Of a DNA stretch of 46,816 nt, positions 1 to 7,798 are shown piece by piece. The stretch is from an uncultured Bacilli bacterium (GTDB lineage Bacteria; Bacillota_I; Bacilli_A; RF39; UBA660). The position numbers and the translations under genes were made by a program. Location of the stretch: the NCBI GenBank assembly GCA_947600015.1, contig CANQFX010000002.1, forward strand, positions 1 to 46,816, written 5' to 3'. Numbering within the stretch: position 1 is the stretch's first letter; each line of letters starts with the position of its first letter. A model generated the notes under the pieces. It searched no databases and was not told where the DNA came from. It saw only the letters and a program-made list of their open reading frames with translations.

Positions 1-769
1 TTTAGAATAATATCCTTCTGGAACATTTTTATTTTCTTTCATTGTACCTTTAAAAAATTTTATAAAATCTGGATTAGTTTTATTTATTCGATCTAAATAT
101 TCAAGAGCTTTCTTGTCATTTCCTTGTTTATAATAAAGTATAAATAGTGGAAATAGCATTTCTAAGTTTTCCTCAGAATATTTTTTATATAGTTTAAGCA
201 TATCATTTTCTTCTTCTAAAAAAGCATATATCGCCATAAGTAAATATCTAGCACCCGTATTATCATTTTCATTTAATTTAAGAATTTCTTTACAAACATC
301 ACGTGCTTGCTTTATTTTTCCATCTAAAATTAAGTAATCTGCTTTTGCATATAAGCCTCTAATATATGGTCTAGTTTCAAATATTCCATAAAAATGTCCA
401 ATATTATCTTTATCAAAGTATCCTTCATTTTTTAATCTGTCTTTTTCAAAAGCTAATCCCTCTTCTAATAGTTTCCACCTTTTTAAAGGATTATCTTCTA
501 AATGTACCTGAAATAATACTGCATCAAAGCAAGCTGGACATATATCATATGCTTTTTTTTGCATATTTTATAGCTTGTGCTTTAGATCTAGTCCTTTCTG
601 CTTTTTCTAATAGTTCATAAGCATCATCCAATATTGTATTCTCATACTTTACTTCTCCAGCATTGTATTTTTCTATAAATTCTTGTAATTTTTCGTTTAA
701 TTCCTTTTCATCTTTTGCATCAGTATTTGCTAAAAACTCATTAATCATATTATTAAATTTATTATCCAT
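1..769 (-). pseudogene. TPR protein (ETRPYMRA/ST7-like family), frameshifted and cut by window edge
   Basis: The intact reading frame runs only from ATG 769 to a stop at 545 (74 aa). Removing one A from the A8 run (T8 on the plus strand, 553-560) joins it to an open frame that continues to base 1. The joined protein reads AKKAYDICPACFDAVLFQ, then HFYGIFETRPYIRGLYAKAD and LKLNENDNTGARYLL. These blocks match a conserved tetratricopeptide-repeat family whose usual text is ETRPYMRA...LNPNDNQGVRYLL. Helical TPR pairs continue to the edge, so the C-terminus is not visible. Function is unknown; TPR proteins bind other proteins. The start overlaps the end of the Bro-N gene by 8 nt, so the two are probably co-transcribed. 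The frameshift could be real decay, slippage in a homopolymer or a sequencing error. Confidence is good for the family and low for the cause of the break. Confidence 0.75.
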
Positions 770-1646
770 TTACTTCACCTACAAATTCCTTTTCATTTTT
801 CATTTCAATTTCTTTTTCTTCTATGTATTCATAATTTAATGCATTATTATTAGTAACTATGCTTTCCTCAATTTCTTGTTCTAAATCTTTTCTTGCATTA
901 CCTGCAATTTTTCCACCACGTCTTGCTACTTCAATATTTGCATTTAAACCTTTAGGGTTTCTCTTTTTAGCTATTTCTCTGGTTGCTATTTCACCTAAAT
1001 CCGCAAGGGTTACTTCAATATCACTCATATTATCTCTTAAAGATTCTTTTCGAAGTCCTTTAAATGATTTATATTGTTTAGCAGTCATGCCAGACCATTC
1101 TCTATAAATTTCATTCGTTAGAATTGCATATTCTTTTGAGCCAGTAATTCCTCCATCTTTCCATATATCAGTAAGTTGTTTTCTATCTTGAATACCTTTA
1201 ATTCTCTTAGCAATCCATTTTTCATCATAACCTTTTGTTCTATATAAGTCTACCGCTCTTTGTGCTGCGAGTGATGGGTCAAATGTTTCATCAACTCTCT
1301 CACTACCGAGTTTTGCTAACCATTGTTTAATTGGTTCTGCATTTTTACTAGGAATTGATTCAATAATTCTAAACATTCCTTCAATATCAACAACATCAGT
1401 CATACGATATTTACCATCATTAGCCTTAAGTTTCAACTGGTGACAATTTGTCACCGTTTCATTTCCTTCATCTTTAAGACGTTGTTTTAGTTTATTCCAA
1501 TATTTTCTTCCATCTTTACTTTCTGAAATCACACTAACAATATCAACAATACTGATAAAATATTTTTCTTCTTCCTTATCCCAAATAGTTCTAATTGTTT
1601 CGTTGTTAAATATTTTTTTTACTAAGTGCATTTTCTCTTGATTCAT
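762..1646 (-). CDS. Bro-N / DinD-type phage antirepressor-like protein
   Basis: This 294-aa protein has an N-terminal Bro-N-like DNA-binding domain (about residues 10-120), with the family blocks NETVTNCHQLKL and DVVDIEGMFRIIESIPS...AEPIKQWLAKLG. A longer C-terminal region contains YAILTNEIYREWSGMT and RRGGKIAGNARKDLE, as in antirepressor-like proteins of phage, mobile elements and DinD-type loci. Such proteins are thought to act on DNA or repressors; the target here is unknown. The start is ATG 1646 with a strong GGAGGT site 5 nt upstream. A near-consensus promoter lies just upstream, inside the 3' end of the truncated surface gene. The TPR gene follows with an 8-nt overlap. The pair looks like a small accessory cassette. 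No integrase or repressor is nearby. Confidence 0.82.
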   Translation of the reverse strand: MNQEKMHLVKKIFNNETIRTIWDKEEEKYFISIVDIVSVISESKDGRKYWNKLKQRLKDEGNETVTNCHQLKLKANDGKYRMTDVVDIEGMFRIIESIPSKNAEPIKQWLAKLGSERVDETFDPSLAAQRAVDLYRTKGYDEKWIAKRIKGIQDRKQLTDIWKDGGITGSKEYAILTNEIYREWSGMTAKQYKSFKGLRKESLRDNMSDIEVTLADLGEIATREIAKKRNPKGLNANIEVARRGGKIAGNARKDLEQEIEESIVTNNNALNYEYIEEKEIEMKNEKEFVGEVNG

Positions 1647-1657
1647 TAATTACCTCC

Positions 1658-2302
1658 TTACTGTATAGTATATAAAACGTTTGTTCTTACGTCAACATTT
1701 ACGAAGTAGTTTATTATTTTTGTGTGCACCTTGTCACGGCCACAGGCATAATGATGTGTATTATCTAATTTATTTGATGTATTTTCTAATGTATATGTTC
1801 CTCCATTATAACTCACACTACTTCCATACACTCCTCCACTTAATGTACTTTCCTCTGTAACTCTATAGACCGTCCCATATTTATATCCTACATAAGTGGG
1901 AGAATTATCAGAAGAATTAAATGCTTTGGTCGTTAACTGCGAAGCAGTTCCTGTATTATTACAAGTATTACTACTAGATGGTGTGCCATTAAAGATTAAT
2001 TTTATCCCTCCTATTTCTGTTGTCCTTACAATCTTCCAACAGTAATTCGCAAATATGACATTGTTATTATCGACTTCTCCCCGATAATAATAGATAGGAT
2101 ATTGTTGATTCTCTGTCCCTTTTCTTTCATATACTCCTTTGCCATTGGGTTCAGAAGAATTTTCTTTAAAATTAATTCCTGTATCCCCTGTAATTTTAAC
2201 ACTAGCATTTAAAGCACTATAAGCAATACTACTAGATAAAATACATACTGTAATCATTACGTATATCCATAAATTTAAATGGCTCTTCTTTTCTTTTTTC
2301 AT
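1658..2302 (-). CDS. Secreted surface protein, 3'-truncated
   Basis: The 214-aa product starts with a basic stretch and a hydrophobic segment (about residues 9-31, ending SSSIAYSALNASVKI), like TasA/camelysin-type export signals. Next come low-charge, Tyr/Asn/Ser/Thr-rich blocks (NNVIFANYCWKIVRTTEIGG, TYVGYKYGTVYR) typical of large repetitive surface proteins of gut Bacillota. The frame stops soon after HHYACG. The last ~25 residues overlap the promoter of the next gene, and the family's C-terminal motif (ISLKSDISGGG...NSPYII, preserved at 14069-14137) is missing. The gene therefore looks cut by the Bro-N/TPR cassette. The start is ATG 2302 with GGAGG about 10 nt upstream. Transcription probably depends on the poly-G promoter. 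Whether a shortened product is made is unknown. Confidence 0.65.
   Translation of the reverse strand: MKKEKKSHLNLWIYVMITVCILSSSIAYSALNASVKITGDTGINFKENSSEPNGKGVYERKGTENQQYPIYYYRGEVDNNNVIFANYCWKIVRTTEIGGIKLIFNGTPSSSNTCNNTGTASQLTTKAFNSSDNSPTYVGYKYGTVYRVTEESTLSGGVYGSSVSYNGGTYTLENTSNKLDNTHHYACGRDKVHTKIINYFVNVDVRTNVLYTIQ
1667..1695 (-). promoter_or_regulatory. Promoter of the Bro-N gene
   Basis: On the minus strand TTGACG (1690-1695) and TATACT (1667-1672) are separated by exactly 17 nt, and the GGAGGT ribosome site follows at once. It lies within the last codons of the surface-protein ORF, so the last ~25 codons of that ORF are better explained as promoter DNA than as protein. Confidence 0.7.
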
Positions 2303-2340
2303 TTCTCTTTTTTCCTCCGCTTTTATTTTCTTCTATTCAA

Positions 2341-2371
2341 ATTATACCCCCCCCCCCTACAATTTTGCCAA
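2341..2371 (-). promoter_or_regulatory. Promoter with 11-bp poly-G spacer tract (candidate phase-variable)
   Basis: On the minus strand TTGGCA (2366-2371) is followed by an 8-nt segment, eleven consecutive G (C11 on plus, 2347-2357) and then a perfect TATAAT (2341-2346). The spacer is 19 nt; G9 would give the ideal 17. Homopolymer length changes in a -35/-10 spacer are a known ON/OFF switch for bacterial surface genes. The related remnant at 31.5 kb has the same flanks but a mixed purine spacer. Confidence 0.7.
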
Positions 2372-2399
2372 ATAAAAATGAGATACTCCTTAGTATCCC
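2371..2399 (-). terminator. Intrinsic terminator after rluB
   Basis: On the minus strand GGGATACT pairs with AGTATCTC across a short loop (2380-2399), followed by a T-rich tail. It lies downstream of the rluB stop (2477) and just before the surface-gene promoter, separating the two units. Confidence 0.7.
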
Positions 2400-2476
2400 A
2401 AACGTAAAACGTGGAAATAATTGTTTCATTTTGTTCAATAGAAAGTATCTCTATAGTTAGCGAATAAAAATAGTTC

Positions 2477-3199
2477 TTACTTTTTGCTATTGACAAGTGC
2501 ATATACTTTAGCTACTTCTTTTGGTGTTAACATACGGAATTCACCAGAAGATAAATTCTTTAAATCAAAAAAAGCAACTTTTTCTCTTCTTAATTTTAAT
2601 ACTTCATAGCCGACTGCTTCAAACATTCTTTTTACTTGATGATTTTTGCCTTCATGAATGGTAATTTGTACTATCGAACTATTACTTTTCAAATCTATTT
2701 TTTTTCTTTTTACTCGCGATGCTTTTACTAAAACATCATCAAGGAAAACACCATTTTTTAATTTATTTATTTCTTCTCCATTGATTATCCCTTTTATTTT
2801 TGCTGTATATACTTTTTCTATTTCATGACTAGGATGCATTAAAATATTAGCAAACTCTCCATCATTCGTCAGTAATAGTACTCCTGTAGTATCATAGTCT
2901 AATCTCCCTACTGGATAAATTTTGGTTTTTGTTGGAATCAGATCTACTACTGTTTTCCTATTTTTCTCATCTTTAGTAGAACTAATCGTTCCTCTTGGTT
3001 TATATAGAAGATAGTATTCTTTTATGCTTTTTTCTAGTCCTTTCCCATTTACTTCAATTTCATCTTTTTTGGATACTTGTGTTCCTCGTTTTGTAACTAC
3101 TTCACCATTTACTTTTACTTTTCCTTGTTCAATTAACTTTTCTGCTTCTCTTCTAGAAGCAATTCCTGCATTCGCAATGACTTTTTGAAGTCGTTCCAT
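2477..3199 (-). CDS. rluB: 23S rRNA pseudouridine synthase, RluB/RsuA family
   Basis: The 240-aa protein converts a uridine in large-subunit rRNA to pseudouridine. An S4-like RNA-binding domain covers residues 1-60 (MERLQKVIANAGIASRREAE). The catalytic domain carries the family motif GRLDYDTTGVLLLTNDG, with catalytic Asp101, and later the EGKNHQVKRMF block. Length fits RluB. RsuA (16S) is a close relative, so the exact target is inferred. ATG 3199 has an AAGGGGAA ribosome site. The upstream kinase-like gene ends 23 nt away, so the two likely share a transcript, ended by the hairpin near 2390. Confidence 0.92.
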   Translation of the reverse strand: MERLQKVIANAGIASRREAEKLIEQGKVKVNGEVVTKRGTQVSKKDEIEVNGKGLEKSIKEYYLLYKPRGTISSTKDEKNRKTVVDLIPTKTKIYPVGRLDYDTTGVLLLTNDGEFANILMHPSHEIEKVYTAKIKGIINGEEINKLKNGVFLDDVLVKASRVKRKKIDLKSNSSIVQITIHEGKNHQVKRMFEAVGYEVLKLRREKVAFFDLKNLSSGEFRMLTPKEVAKVYALVNSKK

Positions 3200-3222
3200 A
3201 ATATATTCCCCTTTTCTTATTC

Positions 3223-3978
3223 TTATAAGTGATCAATAATACAACTTGGTTTTGTTTTGGAATTGGTTCTAAATACTTTGATTAATTCATGTCCAGGATT
3301 TCCTTTTTGATAAACTCCAGTATTATTTTTTTCATTAATTAAATAAGCAATCCCCTCTTGATAGCCATTTTGAGAAGATAAAAAATCAGATGCTAATAAA
3401 TTAAGAAGATAAATATCAAAATCTCGATCTATCTTTTTATGAGTTTTTAAATATTCTTGAGCATACAAATTTAGTTTATCAATAGGATAATTCTTATATG
3501 CTACATTATCTAAATCATAGTAAAATGTTTGATTTGTTTCTGCATTATAACCAATATTATTCATATTAATATCGCCATAAATAATATCGTTCGCATGAAA
3601 ATCTAGTAATATTTTTCTACATTGTTTTAAAATCTCTACTCTAAGTGAAAAAGGAACATTTCTTAACTCTTCTAATGTTTTCCCTTGACAAGAAGAGGTA
3701 ATATATCCAACAAACTGATGTTCATAACTCAAGATATTCATAATACGAATTGGATTCTCTAGTTCTTGCTGAGAAAGACAAAGAATTTTTTGAAGTTTAT
3801 TTTCCCGAATTTTTTTGGCTTTGTTAGCGTCTTCCTCTGGATAAGATTTCAATAACTTTACTATTCTCTGTTTGGGTATCGGTATAATTACTCCTTCTTT
3901 TCCTTCTTTGGTATAGTTCTTTTTTAGATATTTGTACTGTTCCTTTGTTAATTCAATATTTTTTACTTGTTGATACAT
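3223..3978 (-). CDS. Protein-kinase-fold protein (small atypical kinase)
   Basis: The 251-aa soluble protein has kinase-like landmarks. A possible ATP-anchoring lysine is Lys41 in PKQRIVKLLK. A catalytic loop reads HANDIIYGDINMNNIGY (about residues 128-144, with Asp136 and Asn141 as the likely base and metal ligand). A metal-binding DLD follows (155-157) in place of DFG. These look intact, so it may be active. The substrate is not predictable; relatives include RIO-like, LPS-kinase-like and aminoglycoside-kinase-like folds. The start is ATG 3978 with GAGGTG upstream and its own promoter. rluB follows after 23 nt. Confidence 0.6.
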   Translation of the reverse strand: MYQQVKNIELTKEQYKYLKKNYTKEGKEGVIIPIPKQRIVKLLKSYPEEDANKAKKIRENKLQKILCLSQQELENPIRIMNILSYEHQFVGYITSSCQGKTLEELRNVPFSLRVEILKQCRKILLDFHANDIIYGDINMNNIGYNAETNQTFYYDLDNVAYKNYPIDKLNLYAQEYLKTHKKIDRDFDIYLLNLLASDFLSSQNGYQEGIAYLINEKNNTGVYQKGNPGHELIKVFRTNSKTKPSCIIDHL

Positions 3979-4000
3979 GTTATCACCTCGCTAAGTAGGT

Positions 4001-4028
4001 ATTATAACATAAAAACCATTACTTGCAA
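4001..4028 (-). promoter_or_regulatory. Promoter of the kinase-like gene / rluB unit
   Basis: On the minus strand TTGCAA (4023-4028) and a perfect TATAAT (4001-4006) are 16 nt apart, just after the herA stop and 22 nt before the kinase start codon. Confidence 0.65.
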
Positions 4029-4031
4029 ATA

Positions 4032-5975
4032 CTAATCTAAAGAAAGTTCTTGTGATGATGTTGATTGCTGATTGGTAGGAATCGTTGTCCTTGCTGTTTG
4101 AAAAAATTGAGAAGGCGTCGCTTGTGTTTGTTGATCTACTGCTAAGGGGCTTTCTTCCGGAATGGCATAAGTTTGTGACACAATCGTGGTCGGTGCACTA
4201 GGTTGATACCACACTACTTCTAAGTCTACATTATTACTCAATGGTCTTGGATTTGGCAATTCAATATACATTGAAATTGGTACTTTAAAAGCACTACCAA
4301 AGGCAATACAGTTTCCTGGTTTTAAATTTTTTAATTGTGCTACAATCTCTGTTGAAATATTTGGCACCATTTCTTTAATATATGTTAAATCTTTTGGATG
4401 CAATGTTCTTAAAATAATAAAGTTAGAACATTGAGAAATGCAAGTATCGGAAAGTTCACTAGGTCTTTGGGTAATTAGTCCTAAAAATACTCCATATTTT
4501 CTTCCCTCTTTTGTAATTCGTTCAAAAATATTATATCCTAATATTTCCATATCTAAATCATGCCGAACATAGCGGTGTGCTTCTTCTATGATAATATGGA
4601 ATGCTCTACTTCCTCTTGGATTCATTTCACTTGCCTTTAAAAATAGCATTCTAGATAAAATTTTTGTAATTACTTTTGCTAGACGATCATCAATATAATT
4701 GATATTAAAATTAACGATTTGACATTTTTTCCCTGTTCTTCTATCTACTAATAATTCCTCAATATATTGGTCTTTTGTAACATATCTAGGATAGGAAAAA
4801 TATTTACTATTTTCTCCATTTACTAAAGTATGAAGACGAACATTTAATACATTTGCATAATCAAATACTTTTTCGCTTTTTAAAATTCCTTCACTGATTA
4901 AGGCAAACTCCATCGCCAATTCTAAATCAGATAGTGTATAATAGGGATTTAATTCTTCTTCTTTTACTTCTTCCTGTTCTTCTACAATATATCCCCGAAT
5001 AAATTCAACGACTAATTCCATTTCTTGCATTTTTCCAGTTTTATCTACAAATAAACATTGTTTTAAAGTACGAACATATCCTGGTTGCGCAATCGTACTT
5101 TCTAAATTAAGTTCTGGTGTATTAAACTTTGTAAGTACTGCCACTACCTGATCTCTAATCTTAGTAGAATCATTTCCACTTAATAATATATCTTGTAGTG
5201 CTCTTGCGATAATATCATTTTTTCTGCGAATTACCATTTCTGTTTTTCCTGTTAAAATAGGTACCAATTTCAAAGTCTTCTCAATGATAGGAAGTTGGGT
5301 TGGTGTTGTTACATCTAAAAGTAATGCTAAATCATCTACATCTAATAACCAAACAGGAATTTGTAATATATCTGTATTAGGATTTAAGGTATTTGTTGTG
5401 TAAGTTTTATAATGAATTGCACTATTTACCTCGTGTAATTTTTCAAAAGCATTCGTATATTCTCCATAAGCATCAAAGAAAAACATATTGGCATTGGTAG
5501 GAGAAATTGTATCTCCTAAAAATAATTTTTGTAAAATAGAAGCAATGGTACAACTTTTCCCAGCACCACTATTTCCTAAAACAGCAAAATGATTGCTGAA
5601 AAAATCATTAATCGAAACATTAATAGGATAACCATGATAAACATTGCTATAACCAAAATTTGTATATCCCTTTATTATTGTTTGTTTTCCAAGAATCATT
5701 TCTAATTCTTCCACTTTAATCATTCGAACATTAGACTTAAAAGAAGGTTTTGTGCTAGATCCAGGGAAAAAAGTATTGTCTTTCAATTCTCCTACAATAT
5801 TGATTTTCATCGTTGTTTGAGTAACACTTACAATTTCACCTACAATTTTGGTTTTTCCATCTTCAAATACTACATGAAGTTGCACTAAATTGGCTTGTTT
5901 GTTAATATCAATATTTAATTGGACTATTACATTATTGTCAATAATTTCTAACATGTTCCCTATCACACTAAACAC
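4032..5975 (-). CDS. herA: HerA-type DNA-translocase ATPase (DUF87)
   Basis: The protein is up to 647 aa. An N-terminal HAS-barrel-like region (1-~115) is followed by a FtsK/HerA P-loop ATPase with Walker A GNSGAGKS (about 134-141), FFFDAYGEY after it and Walker B HIIIEEAHRY near residue 460. A QRPSELSDT block (sensor region) and a low-complexity Thr/Gln/Pro tail of about 60 residues follow. HerA proteins form hexameric DNA pumps, often with the nuclease NurA in end resection; no NurA is in the window. The longest frame starts at GTG 5975, but GTG 5966 has AAGGTG 6 nt upstream and fits the N-terminus better; ATG 5954 is a third option. It forms its own unit between two promoters or terminators. 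Confidence 0.85.
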   Translation of the reverse strand: MFSVIGNMLEIIDNNVIVQLNIDINKQANLVQLHVVFEDGKTKIVGEIVSVTQTTMKINIVGELKDNTFFPGSSTKPSFKSNVRMIKVEELEMILGKQTIIKGYTNFGYSNVYHGYPINVSINDFFSNHFAVLGNSGAGKSCTIASILQKLFLGDTISPTNANMFFFDAYGEYTNAFEKLHEVNSAIHYKTYTTNTLNPNTDILQIPVWLLDVDDLALLLDVTTPTQLPIIEKTLKLVPILTGKTEMVIRRKNDIIARALQDILLSGNDSTKIRDQVVAVLTKFNTPELNLESTIAQPGYVRTLKQCLFVDKTGKMQEMELVVEFIRGYIVEEQEEVKEEELNPYYTLSDLELAMEFALISEGILKSEKVFDYANVLNVRLHTLVNGENSKYFSYPRYVTKDQYIEELLVDRRTGKKCQIVNFNINYIDDRLAKVITKILSRMLFLKASEMNPRGSRAFHIIIEEAHRYVRHDLDMEILGYNIFERITKEGRKYGVFLGLITQRPSELSDTCISQCSNFIILRTLHPKDLTYIKEMVPNISTEIVAQLKNLKPGNCIAFGSAFKVPISMYIELPNPRPLSNNVDLEVVWYQPSAPTTIVSQTYAIPEESPLAVDQQTQATPSQFFQTARTTIPTNQQSTSSQELSLD

Positions 5976-6008
5976 CTTCTATTCTATTCAAGTATATCAA
6001 AAACTAGG

Positions 6009-6030
6009 AGAAAAAAAAAGATGAAATCTT
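6009..6030 (-). terminator. Weak intrinsic terminator after divIVA
   Basis: On the minus strand a 5-bp stem AAGAT/ATCTT with a 3-nt loop is followed by nine T. The stem is short, so some read-through into herA is possible. Confidence 0.45.
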
Positions 6031-6055
6031 CAGTTTCTATTAAAAAGAAAAAATC

Positions 6056-6493
6056 CTATTCAGGATCTAATTCTAAAACTTCAATTTCTTCTGCCACGGC
6101 CATTTGTTGTTCTAAAATTAATTTTAATTTTCTTTTAAAAATTTTCATATTCTTTTCTAATGTTTCTCTATTTTGTTCAATCTTTTCCGCTTTTAATAAT
6201 GCTTCATTGACAATTCTACTCGCATTGTGTTTTGCATCGGTGACAATCATTTCACCCTCTTCTCGAGCGACTCTTTTGATATTGTCACCTGTTTCTTCTG
6301 CTTTTATAATCGCCATTTTCAAAGTTTCTTCTAAACTCTTATAATGTTCTATCTCTGCTTTTAATTTTTCAATCTCCGCATTCTGTCGTTTACATTTTGT
6401 AATAATTCCCTCTGTTTGATCAATGACTTCTTGAACAAAACGATTCACTTCAACACGATTATATCCATTAGCCTCATAACTAAATTTTTCCAT
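6056..6493 (-). CDS. divIVA: DivIVA/GpsB-family division scaffold
   Basis: The 145-aa coiled-coil protein has the DivIVA N-terminal membrane-targeting pattern (FSYEANGYNRVEVNRFVQEV, residues 4-23), then heptad-rich helix to about residue 135 and an acidic end. DivIVA marks curved membrane at septa and poles and recruits division and wall-synthesis factors. It follows sepF by 29 nt with GAGGTG before ATG 6493, so it is in a division operon as in many Bacillota, but without the usual ylmD/E/G/H genes. It is shorter than Bacillus DivIVA (164 aa); a GpsB-like role is also possible. Confidence 0.85.
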   Translation of the reverse strand: MEKFSYEANGYNRVEVNRFVQEVIDQTEGIITKCKRQNAEIEKLKAEIEHYKSLEETLKMAIIKAEETGDNIKRVAREEGEMIVTDAKHNASRIVNEALLKAEKIEQNRETLEKNMKIFKRKLKLILEQQMAVAEEIEVLELDPE

Positions 6494-6522
6494 ATAATCA
6501 CCTCAGAAACTACACTTAAACT

Positions 6523-6969
6523 TTAAAAGAAATCATCCTCATCTGTCTCTTTTTCTTTTGTATTCTTACTACGGCTAGATTTACTAGGAGTTGCATTATC
6601 ATCACTAATTTTTCCTTCTACATTAACATTATTTGGTGTACAAAGGAAAATTCCTCCTCCTAATTTTTGTAAATCTCCATTAATTGCATAAATTGTTCCA
6701 TATAAGAAATCAACAATTCTCTTTGCTTGATCTGGTGTTACTCTTTTTAAATTAACTACTACCGTACTACGATTTTTCAAATAATCAGCAATTTGCTGAC
6801 TTTCTGAATAAGCACGAGGTTCTAATAACATCATTTTACTTCCTGCTAAACCATTTTCTGCATGATATTCACTTCTTGAAGTAGTATAAAATTCTTCTTC
6901 TATTGCTGTATCTTCATTATCATTATCGTCTCCACCTACTAATAGATTTTTTAATTTATCCAAAGCCAT
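6523..6969 (-). CDS. sepF: Cell division protein SepF
   Basis: The 148-aa protein starts with an amphipathic membrane anchor (MALDKLKNLLVGGDD), then an acidic linker. The SepF core covers about residues 45-120 with VVVNLKRVTPDQAKRIVDFL and GGGIFLCTPNNV, followed by a charged tail. SepF binds the FtsZ C-terminus and tethers the Z-ring. The frame opens upstream to 7068, but ATG 6969 is right: it has a perfect GGAGGA site and the family N-terminus. divIVA follows 29 nt later. Confidence 0.93.
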   Translation of the reverse strand: MALDKLKNLLVGGDDNDNEDTAIEEEFYTTSRSEYHAENGLAGSKMMLLEPRAYSESQQIADYLKNRSTVVVNLKRVTPDQAKRIVDFLYGTIYAINGDLQKLGGGIFLCTPNNVNVEGKISDDNATPSKSSRSKNTKEKETDEDDFF

Positions 6970-7064
6970 AATTATATCCTCCGTTTCTGCATATCTTCCT
7001 AATATATATAATAATATCATAAAACTTAGAAAAGGAAAAGTGTTTTTTACTTTAAAATAAAAAA

Positions 7065-7089
7065 ACAAATAAGTTATCTACCTATTTGT
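7065..7089 (-). terminator. Intrinsic terminator after the lipoprotein gene
   Basis: On the minus strand ACAAATA (7083-7089) pairs with TATTTGT (7065-7071) and is followed by a run of T. It closes the rluA-nagZ-asnS-lipoprotein unit. Confidence 0.65.
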
Positions 7090-7097
7090 CCTCCTAT

Positions 7098-7745
7098 TTA
7101 GTCTTCATAAAGACCATGTAATTTTTGTCTATCCATATCGCTAATATCTTCTATTTTCCATTTACCATTTTCTTTTGTAAGATTAAAAGTAATTTCGTAT
7201 TTTACCTTATCTGTGACATCTTTTAACTGTTTAATTTTATAATCAATGTACTTAGAATCTTCTGGTTCTGTTGTAGTATCTTTCTTCGTATCATCTTTAT
7301 CTTCTTCATTTGAATCTTCTGCATCATCTGCATCATTATCATTTTTTACATCATCATCTGTATCAATGGTTGCTTCTGCACCTTCTTTAAATTCATCTTT
7401 ATTTTCTTCATAATATTTTCTAGATTCTGCAACGGAAGTAGCGTAATCAAACACTTCAATTTCCACATCTACTGTTGCATTATCTCCATCAATTTCTTCA
7501 TTGGTAATCTTATAAGATAAATTTTGATATTGTTTTTCCATCAAAGCACGATATTCTTTTTTTTGTTCATCACTCATGGTTGTATCTGAAGAAATAACAC
7601 TATCTAGTTGCGCTAATACTTCGCTGTCCATAGACTGATATTTTCCTAAAAATTCTTCTACTCGTTCGGTTGGTGTATTCATCATATTGCTACAACCGGT
7701 AAATAAAAGTAAGGAAAGAGACAAAATACACAATAATTTTTTCAT
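7098..7745 (-). CDS. Lipoprotein with acidic linker, unknown function
   Basis: The 215-aa protein has a lipoprotein signal (MKKLLCILSLSLLLFTGC; lipobox LFTGC, lipidated Cys18), so it should sit on the outer face of the membrane. A folded part (about 25-115) resembles small DUF-type lipoproteins with a V-D-V-E-I-E-V-F-D strand. It is followed by a very Asp/Glu-rich linker (about 125-160) and a last strand-rich segment. I do not recognise a specific function. The frame extends 5 codons upstream, but ATG 7745 has GGGAGG at the right distance. It follows asnS by 53 nt and is probably the last gene of that operon. Confidence 0.7.
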   Translation of the reverse strand: MKKLLCILSLSLLLFTGCSNMMNTPTERVEEFLGKYQSMDSEVLAQLDSVISSDTTMSDEQKKEYRALMEKQYQNLSYKITNEEIDGDNATVDVEIEVFDYATSVAESRKYYEENKDEFKEGAEATIDTDDDVKNDNDADDAEDSNEEDKDDTKKDTTTEPEDSKYIDYKIKQLKDVTDKVKYEITFNLTKENGKWKIEDISDMDRQKLHGLYED

Positions 7746-7798
7746 AATTTTTCCTCCCACTTATAGCATGAGAAGAAAAAATTTTTTTATACATTTTT

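Noticed and set aside
1440..1458. Near-perfect inverted repeat GGTGACAA/TTGTCACC inside the Bro-N gene, as a possible operator
   Set aside because: It codes for the conserved family block ETVTNCHQ, so the protein sequence explains the repeat. It lies deep in the gene, away from the promoter.
6970..7068. 33-residue upstream extension of SepF with a hydrophobic stretch
   Set aside because: ATG 6969 has a perfect GGAGGA site, and SepF begins with the amphipathic anchor found there.
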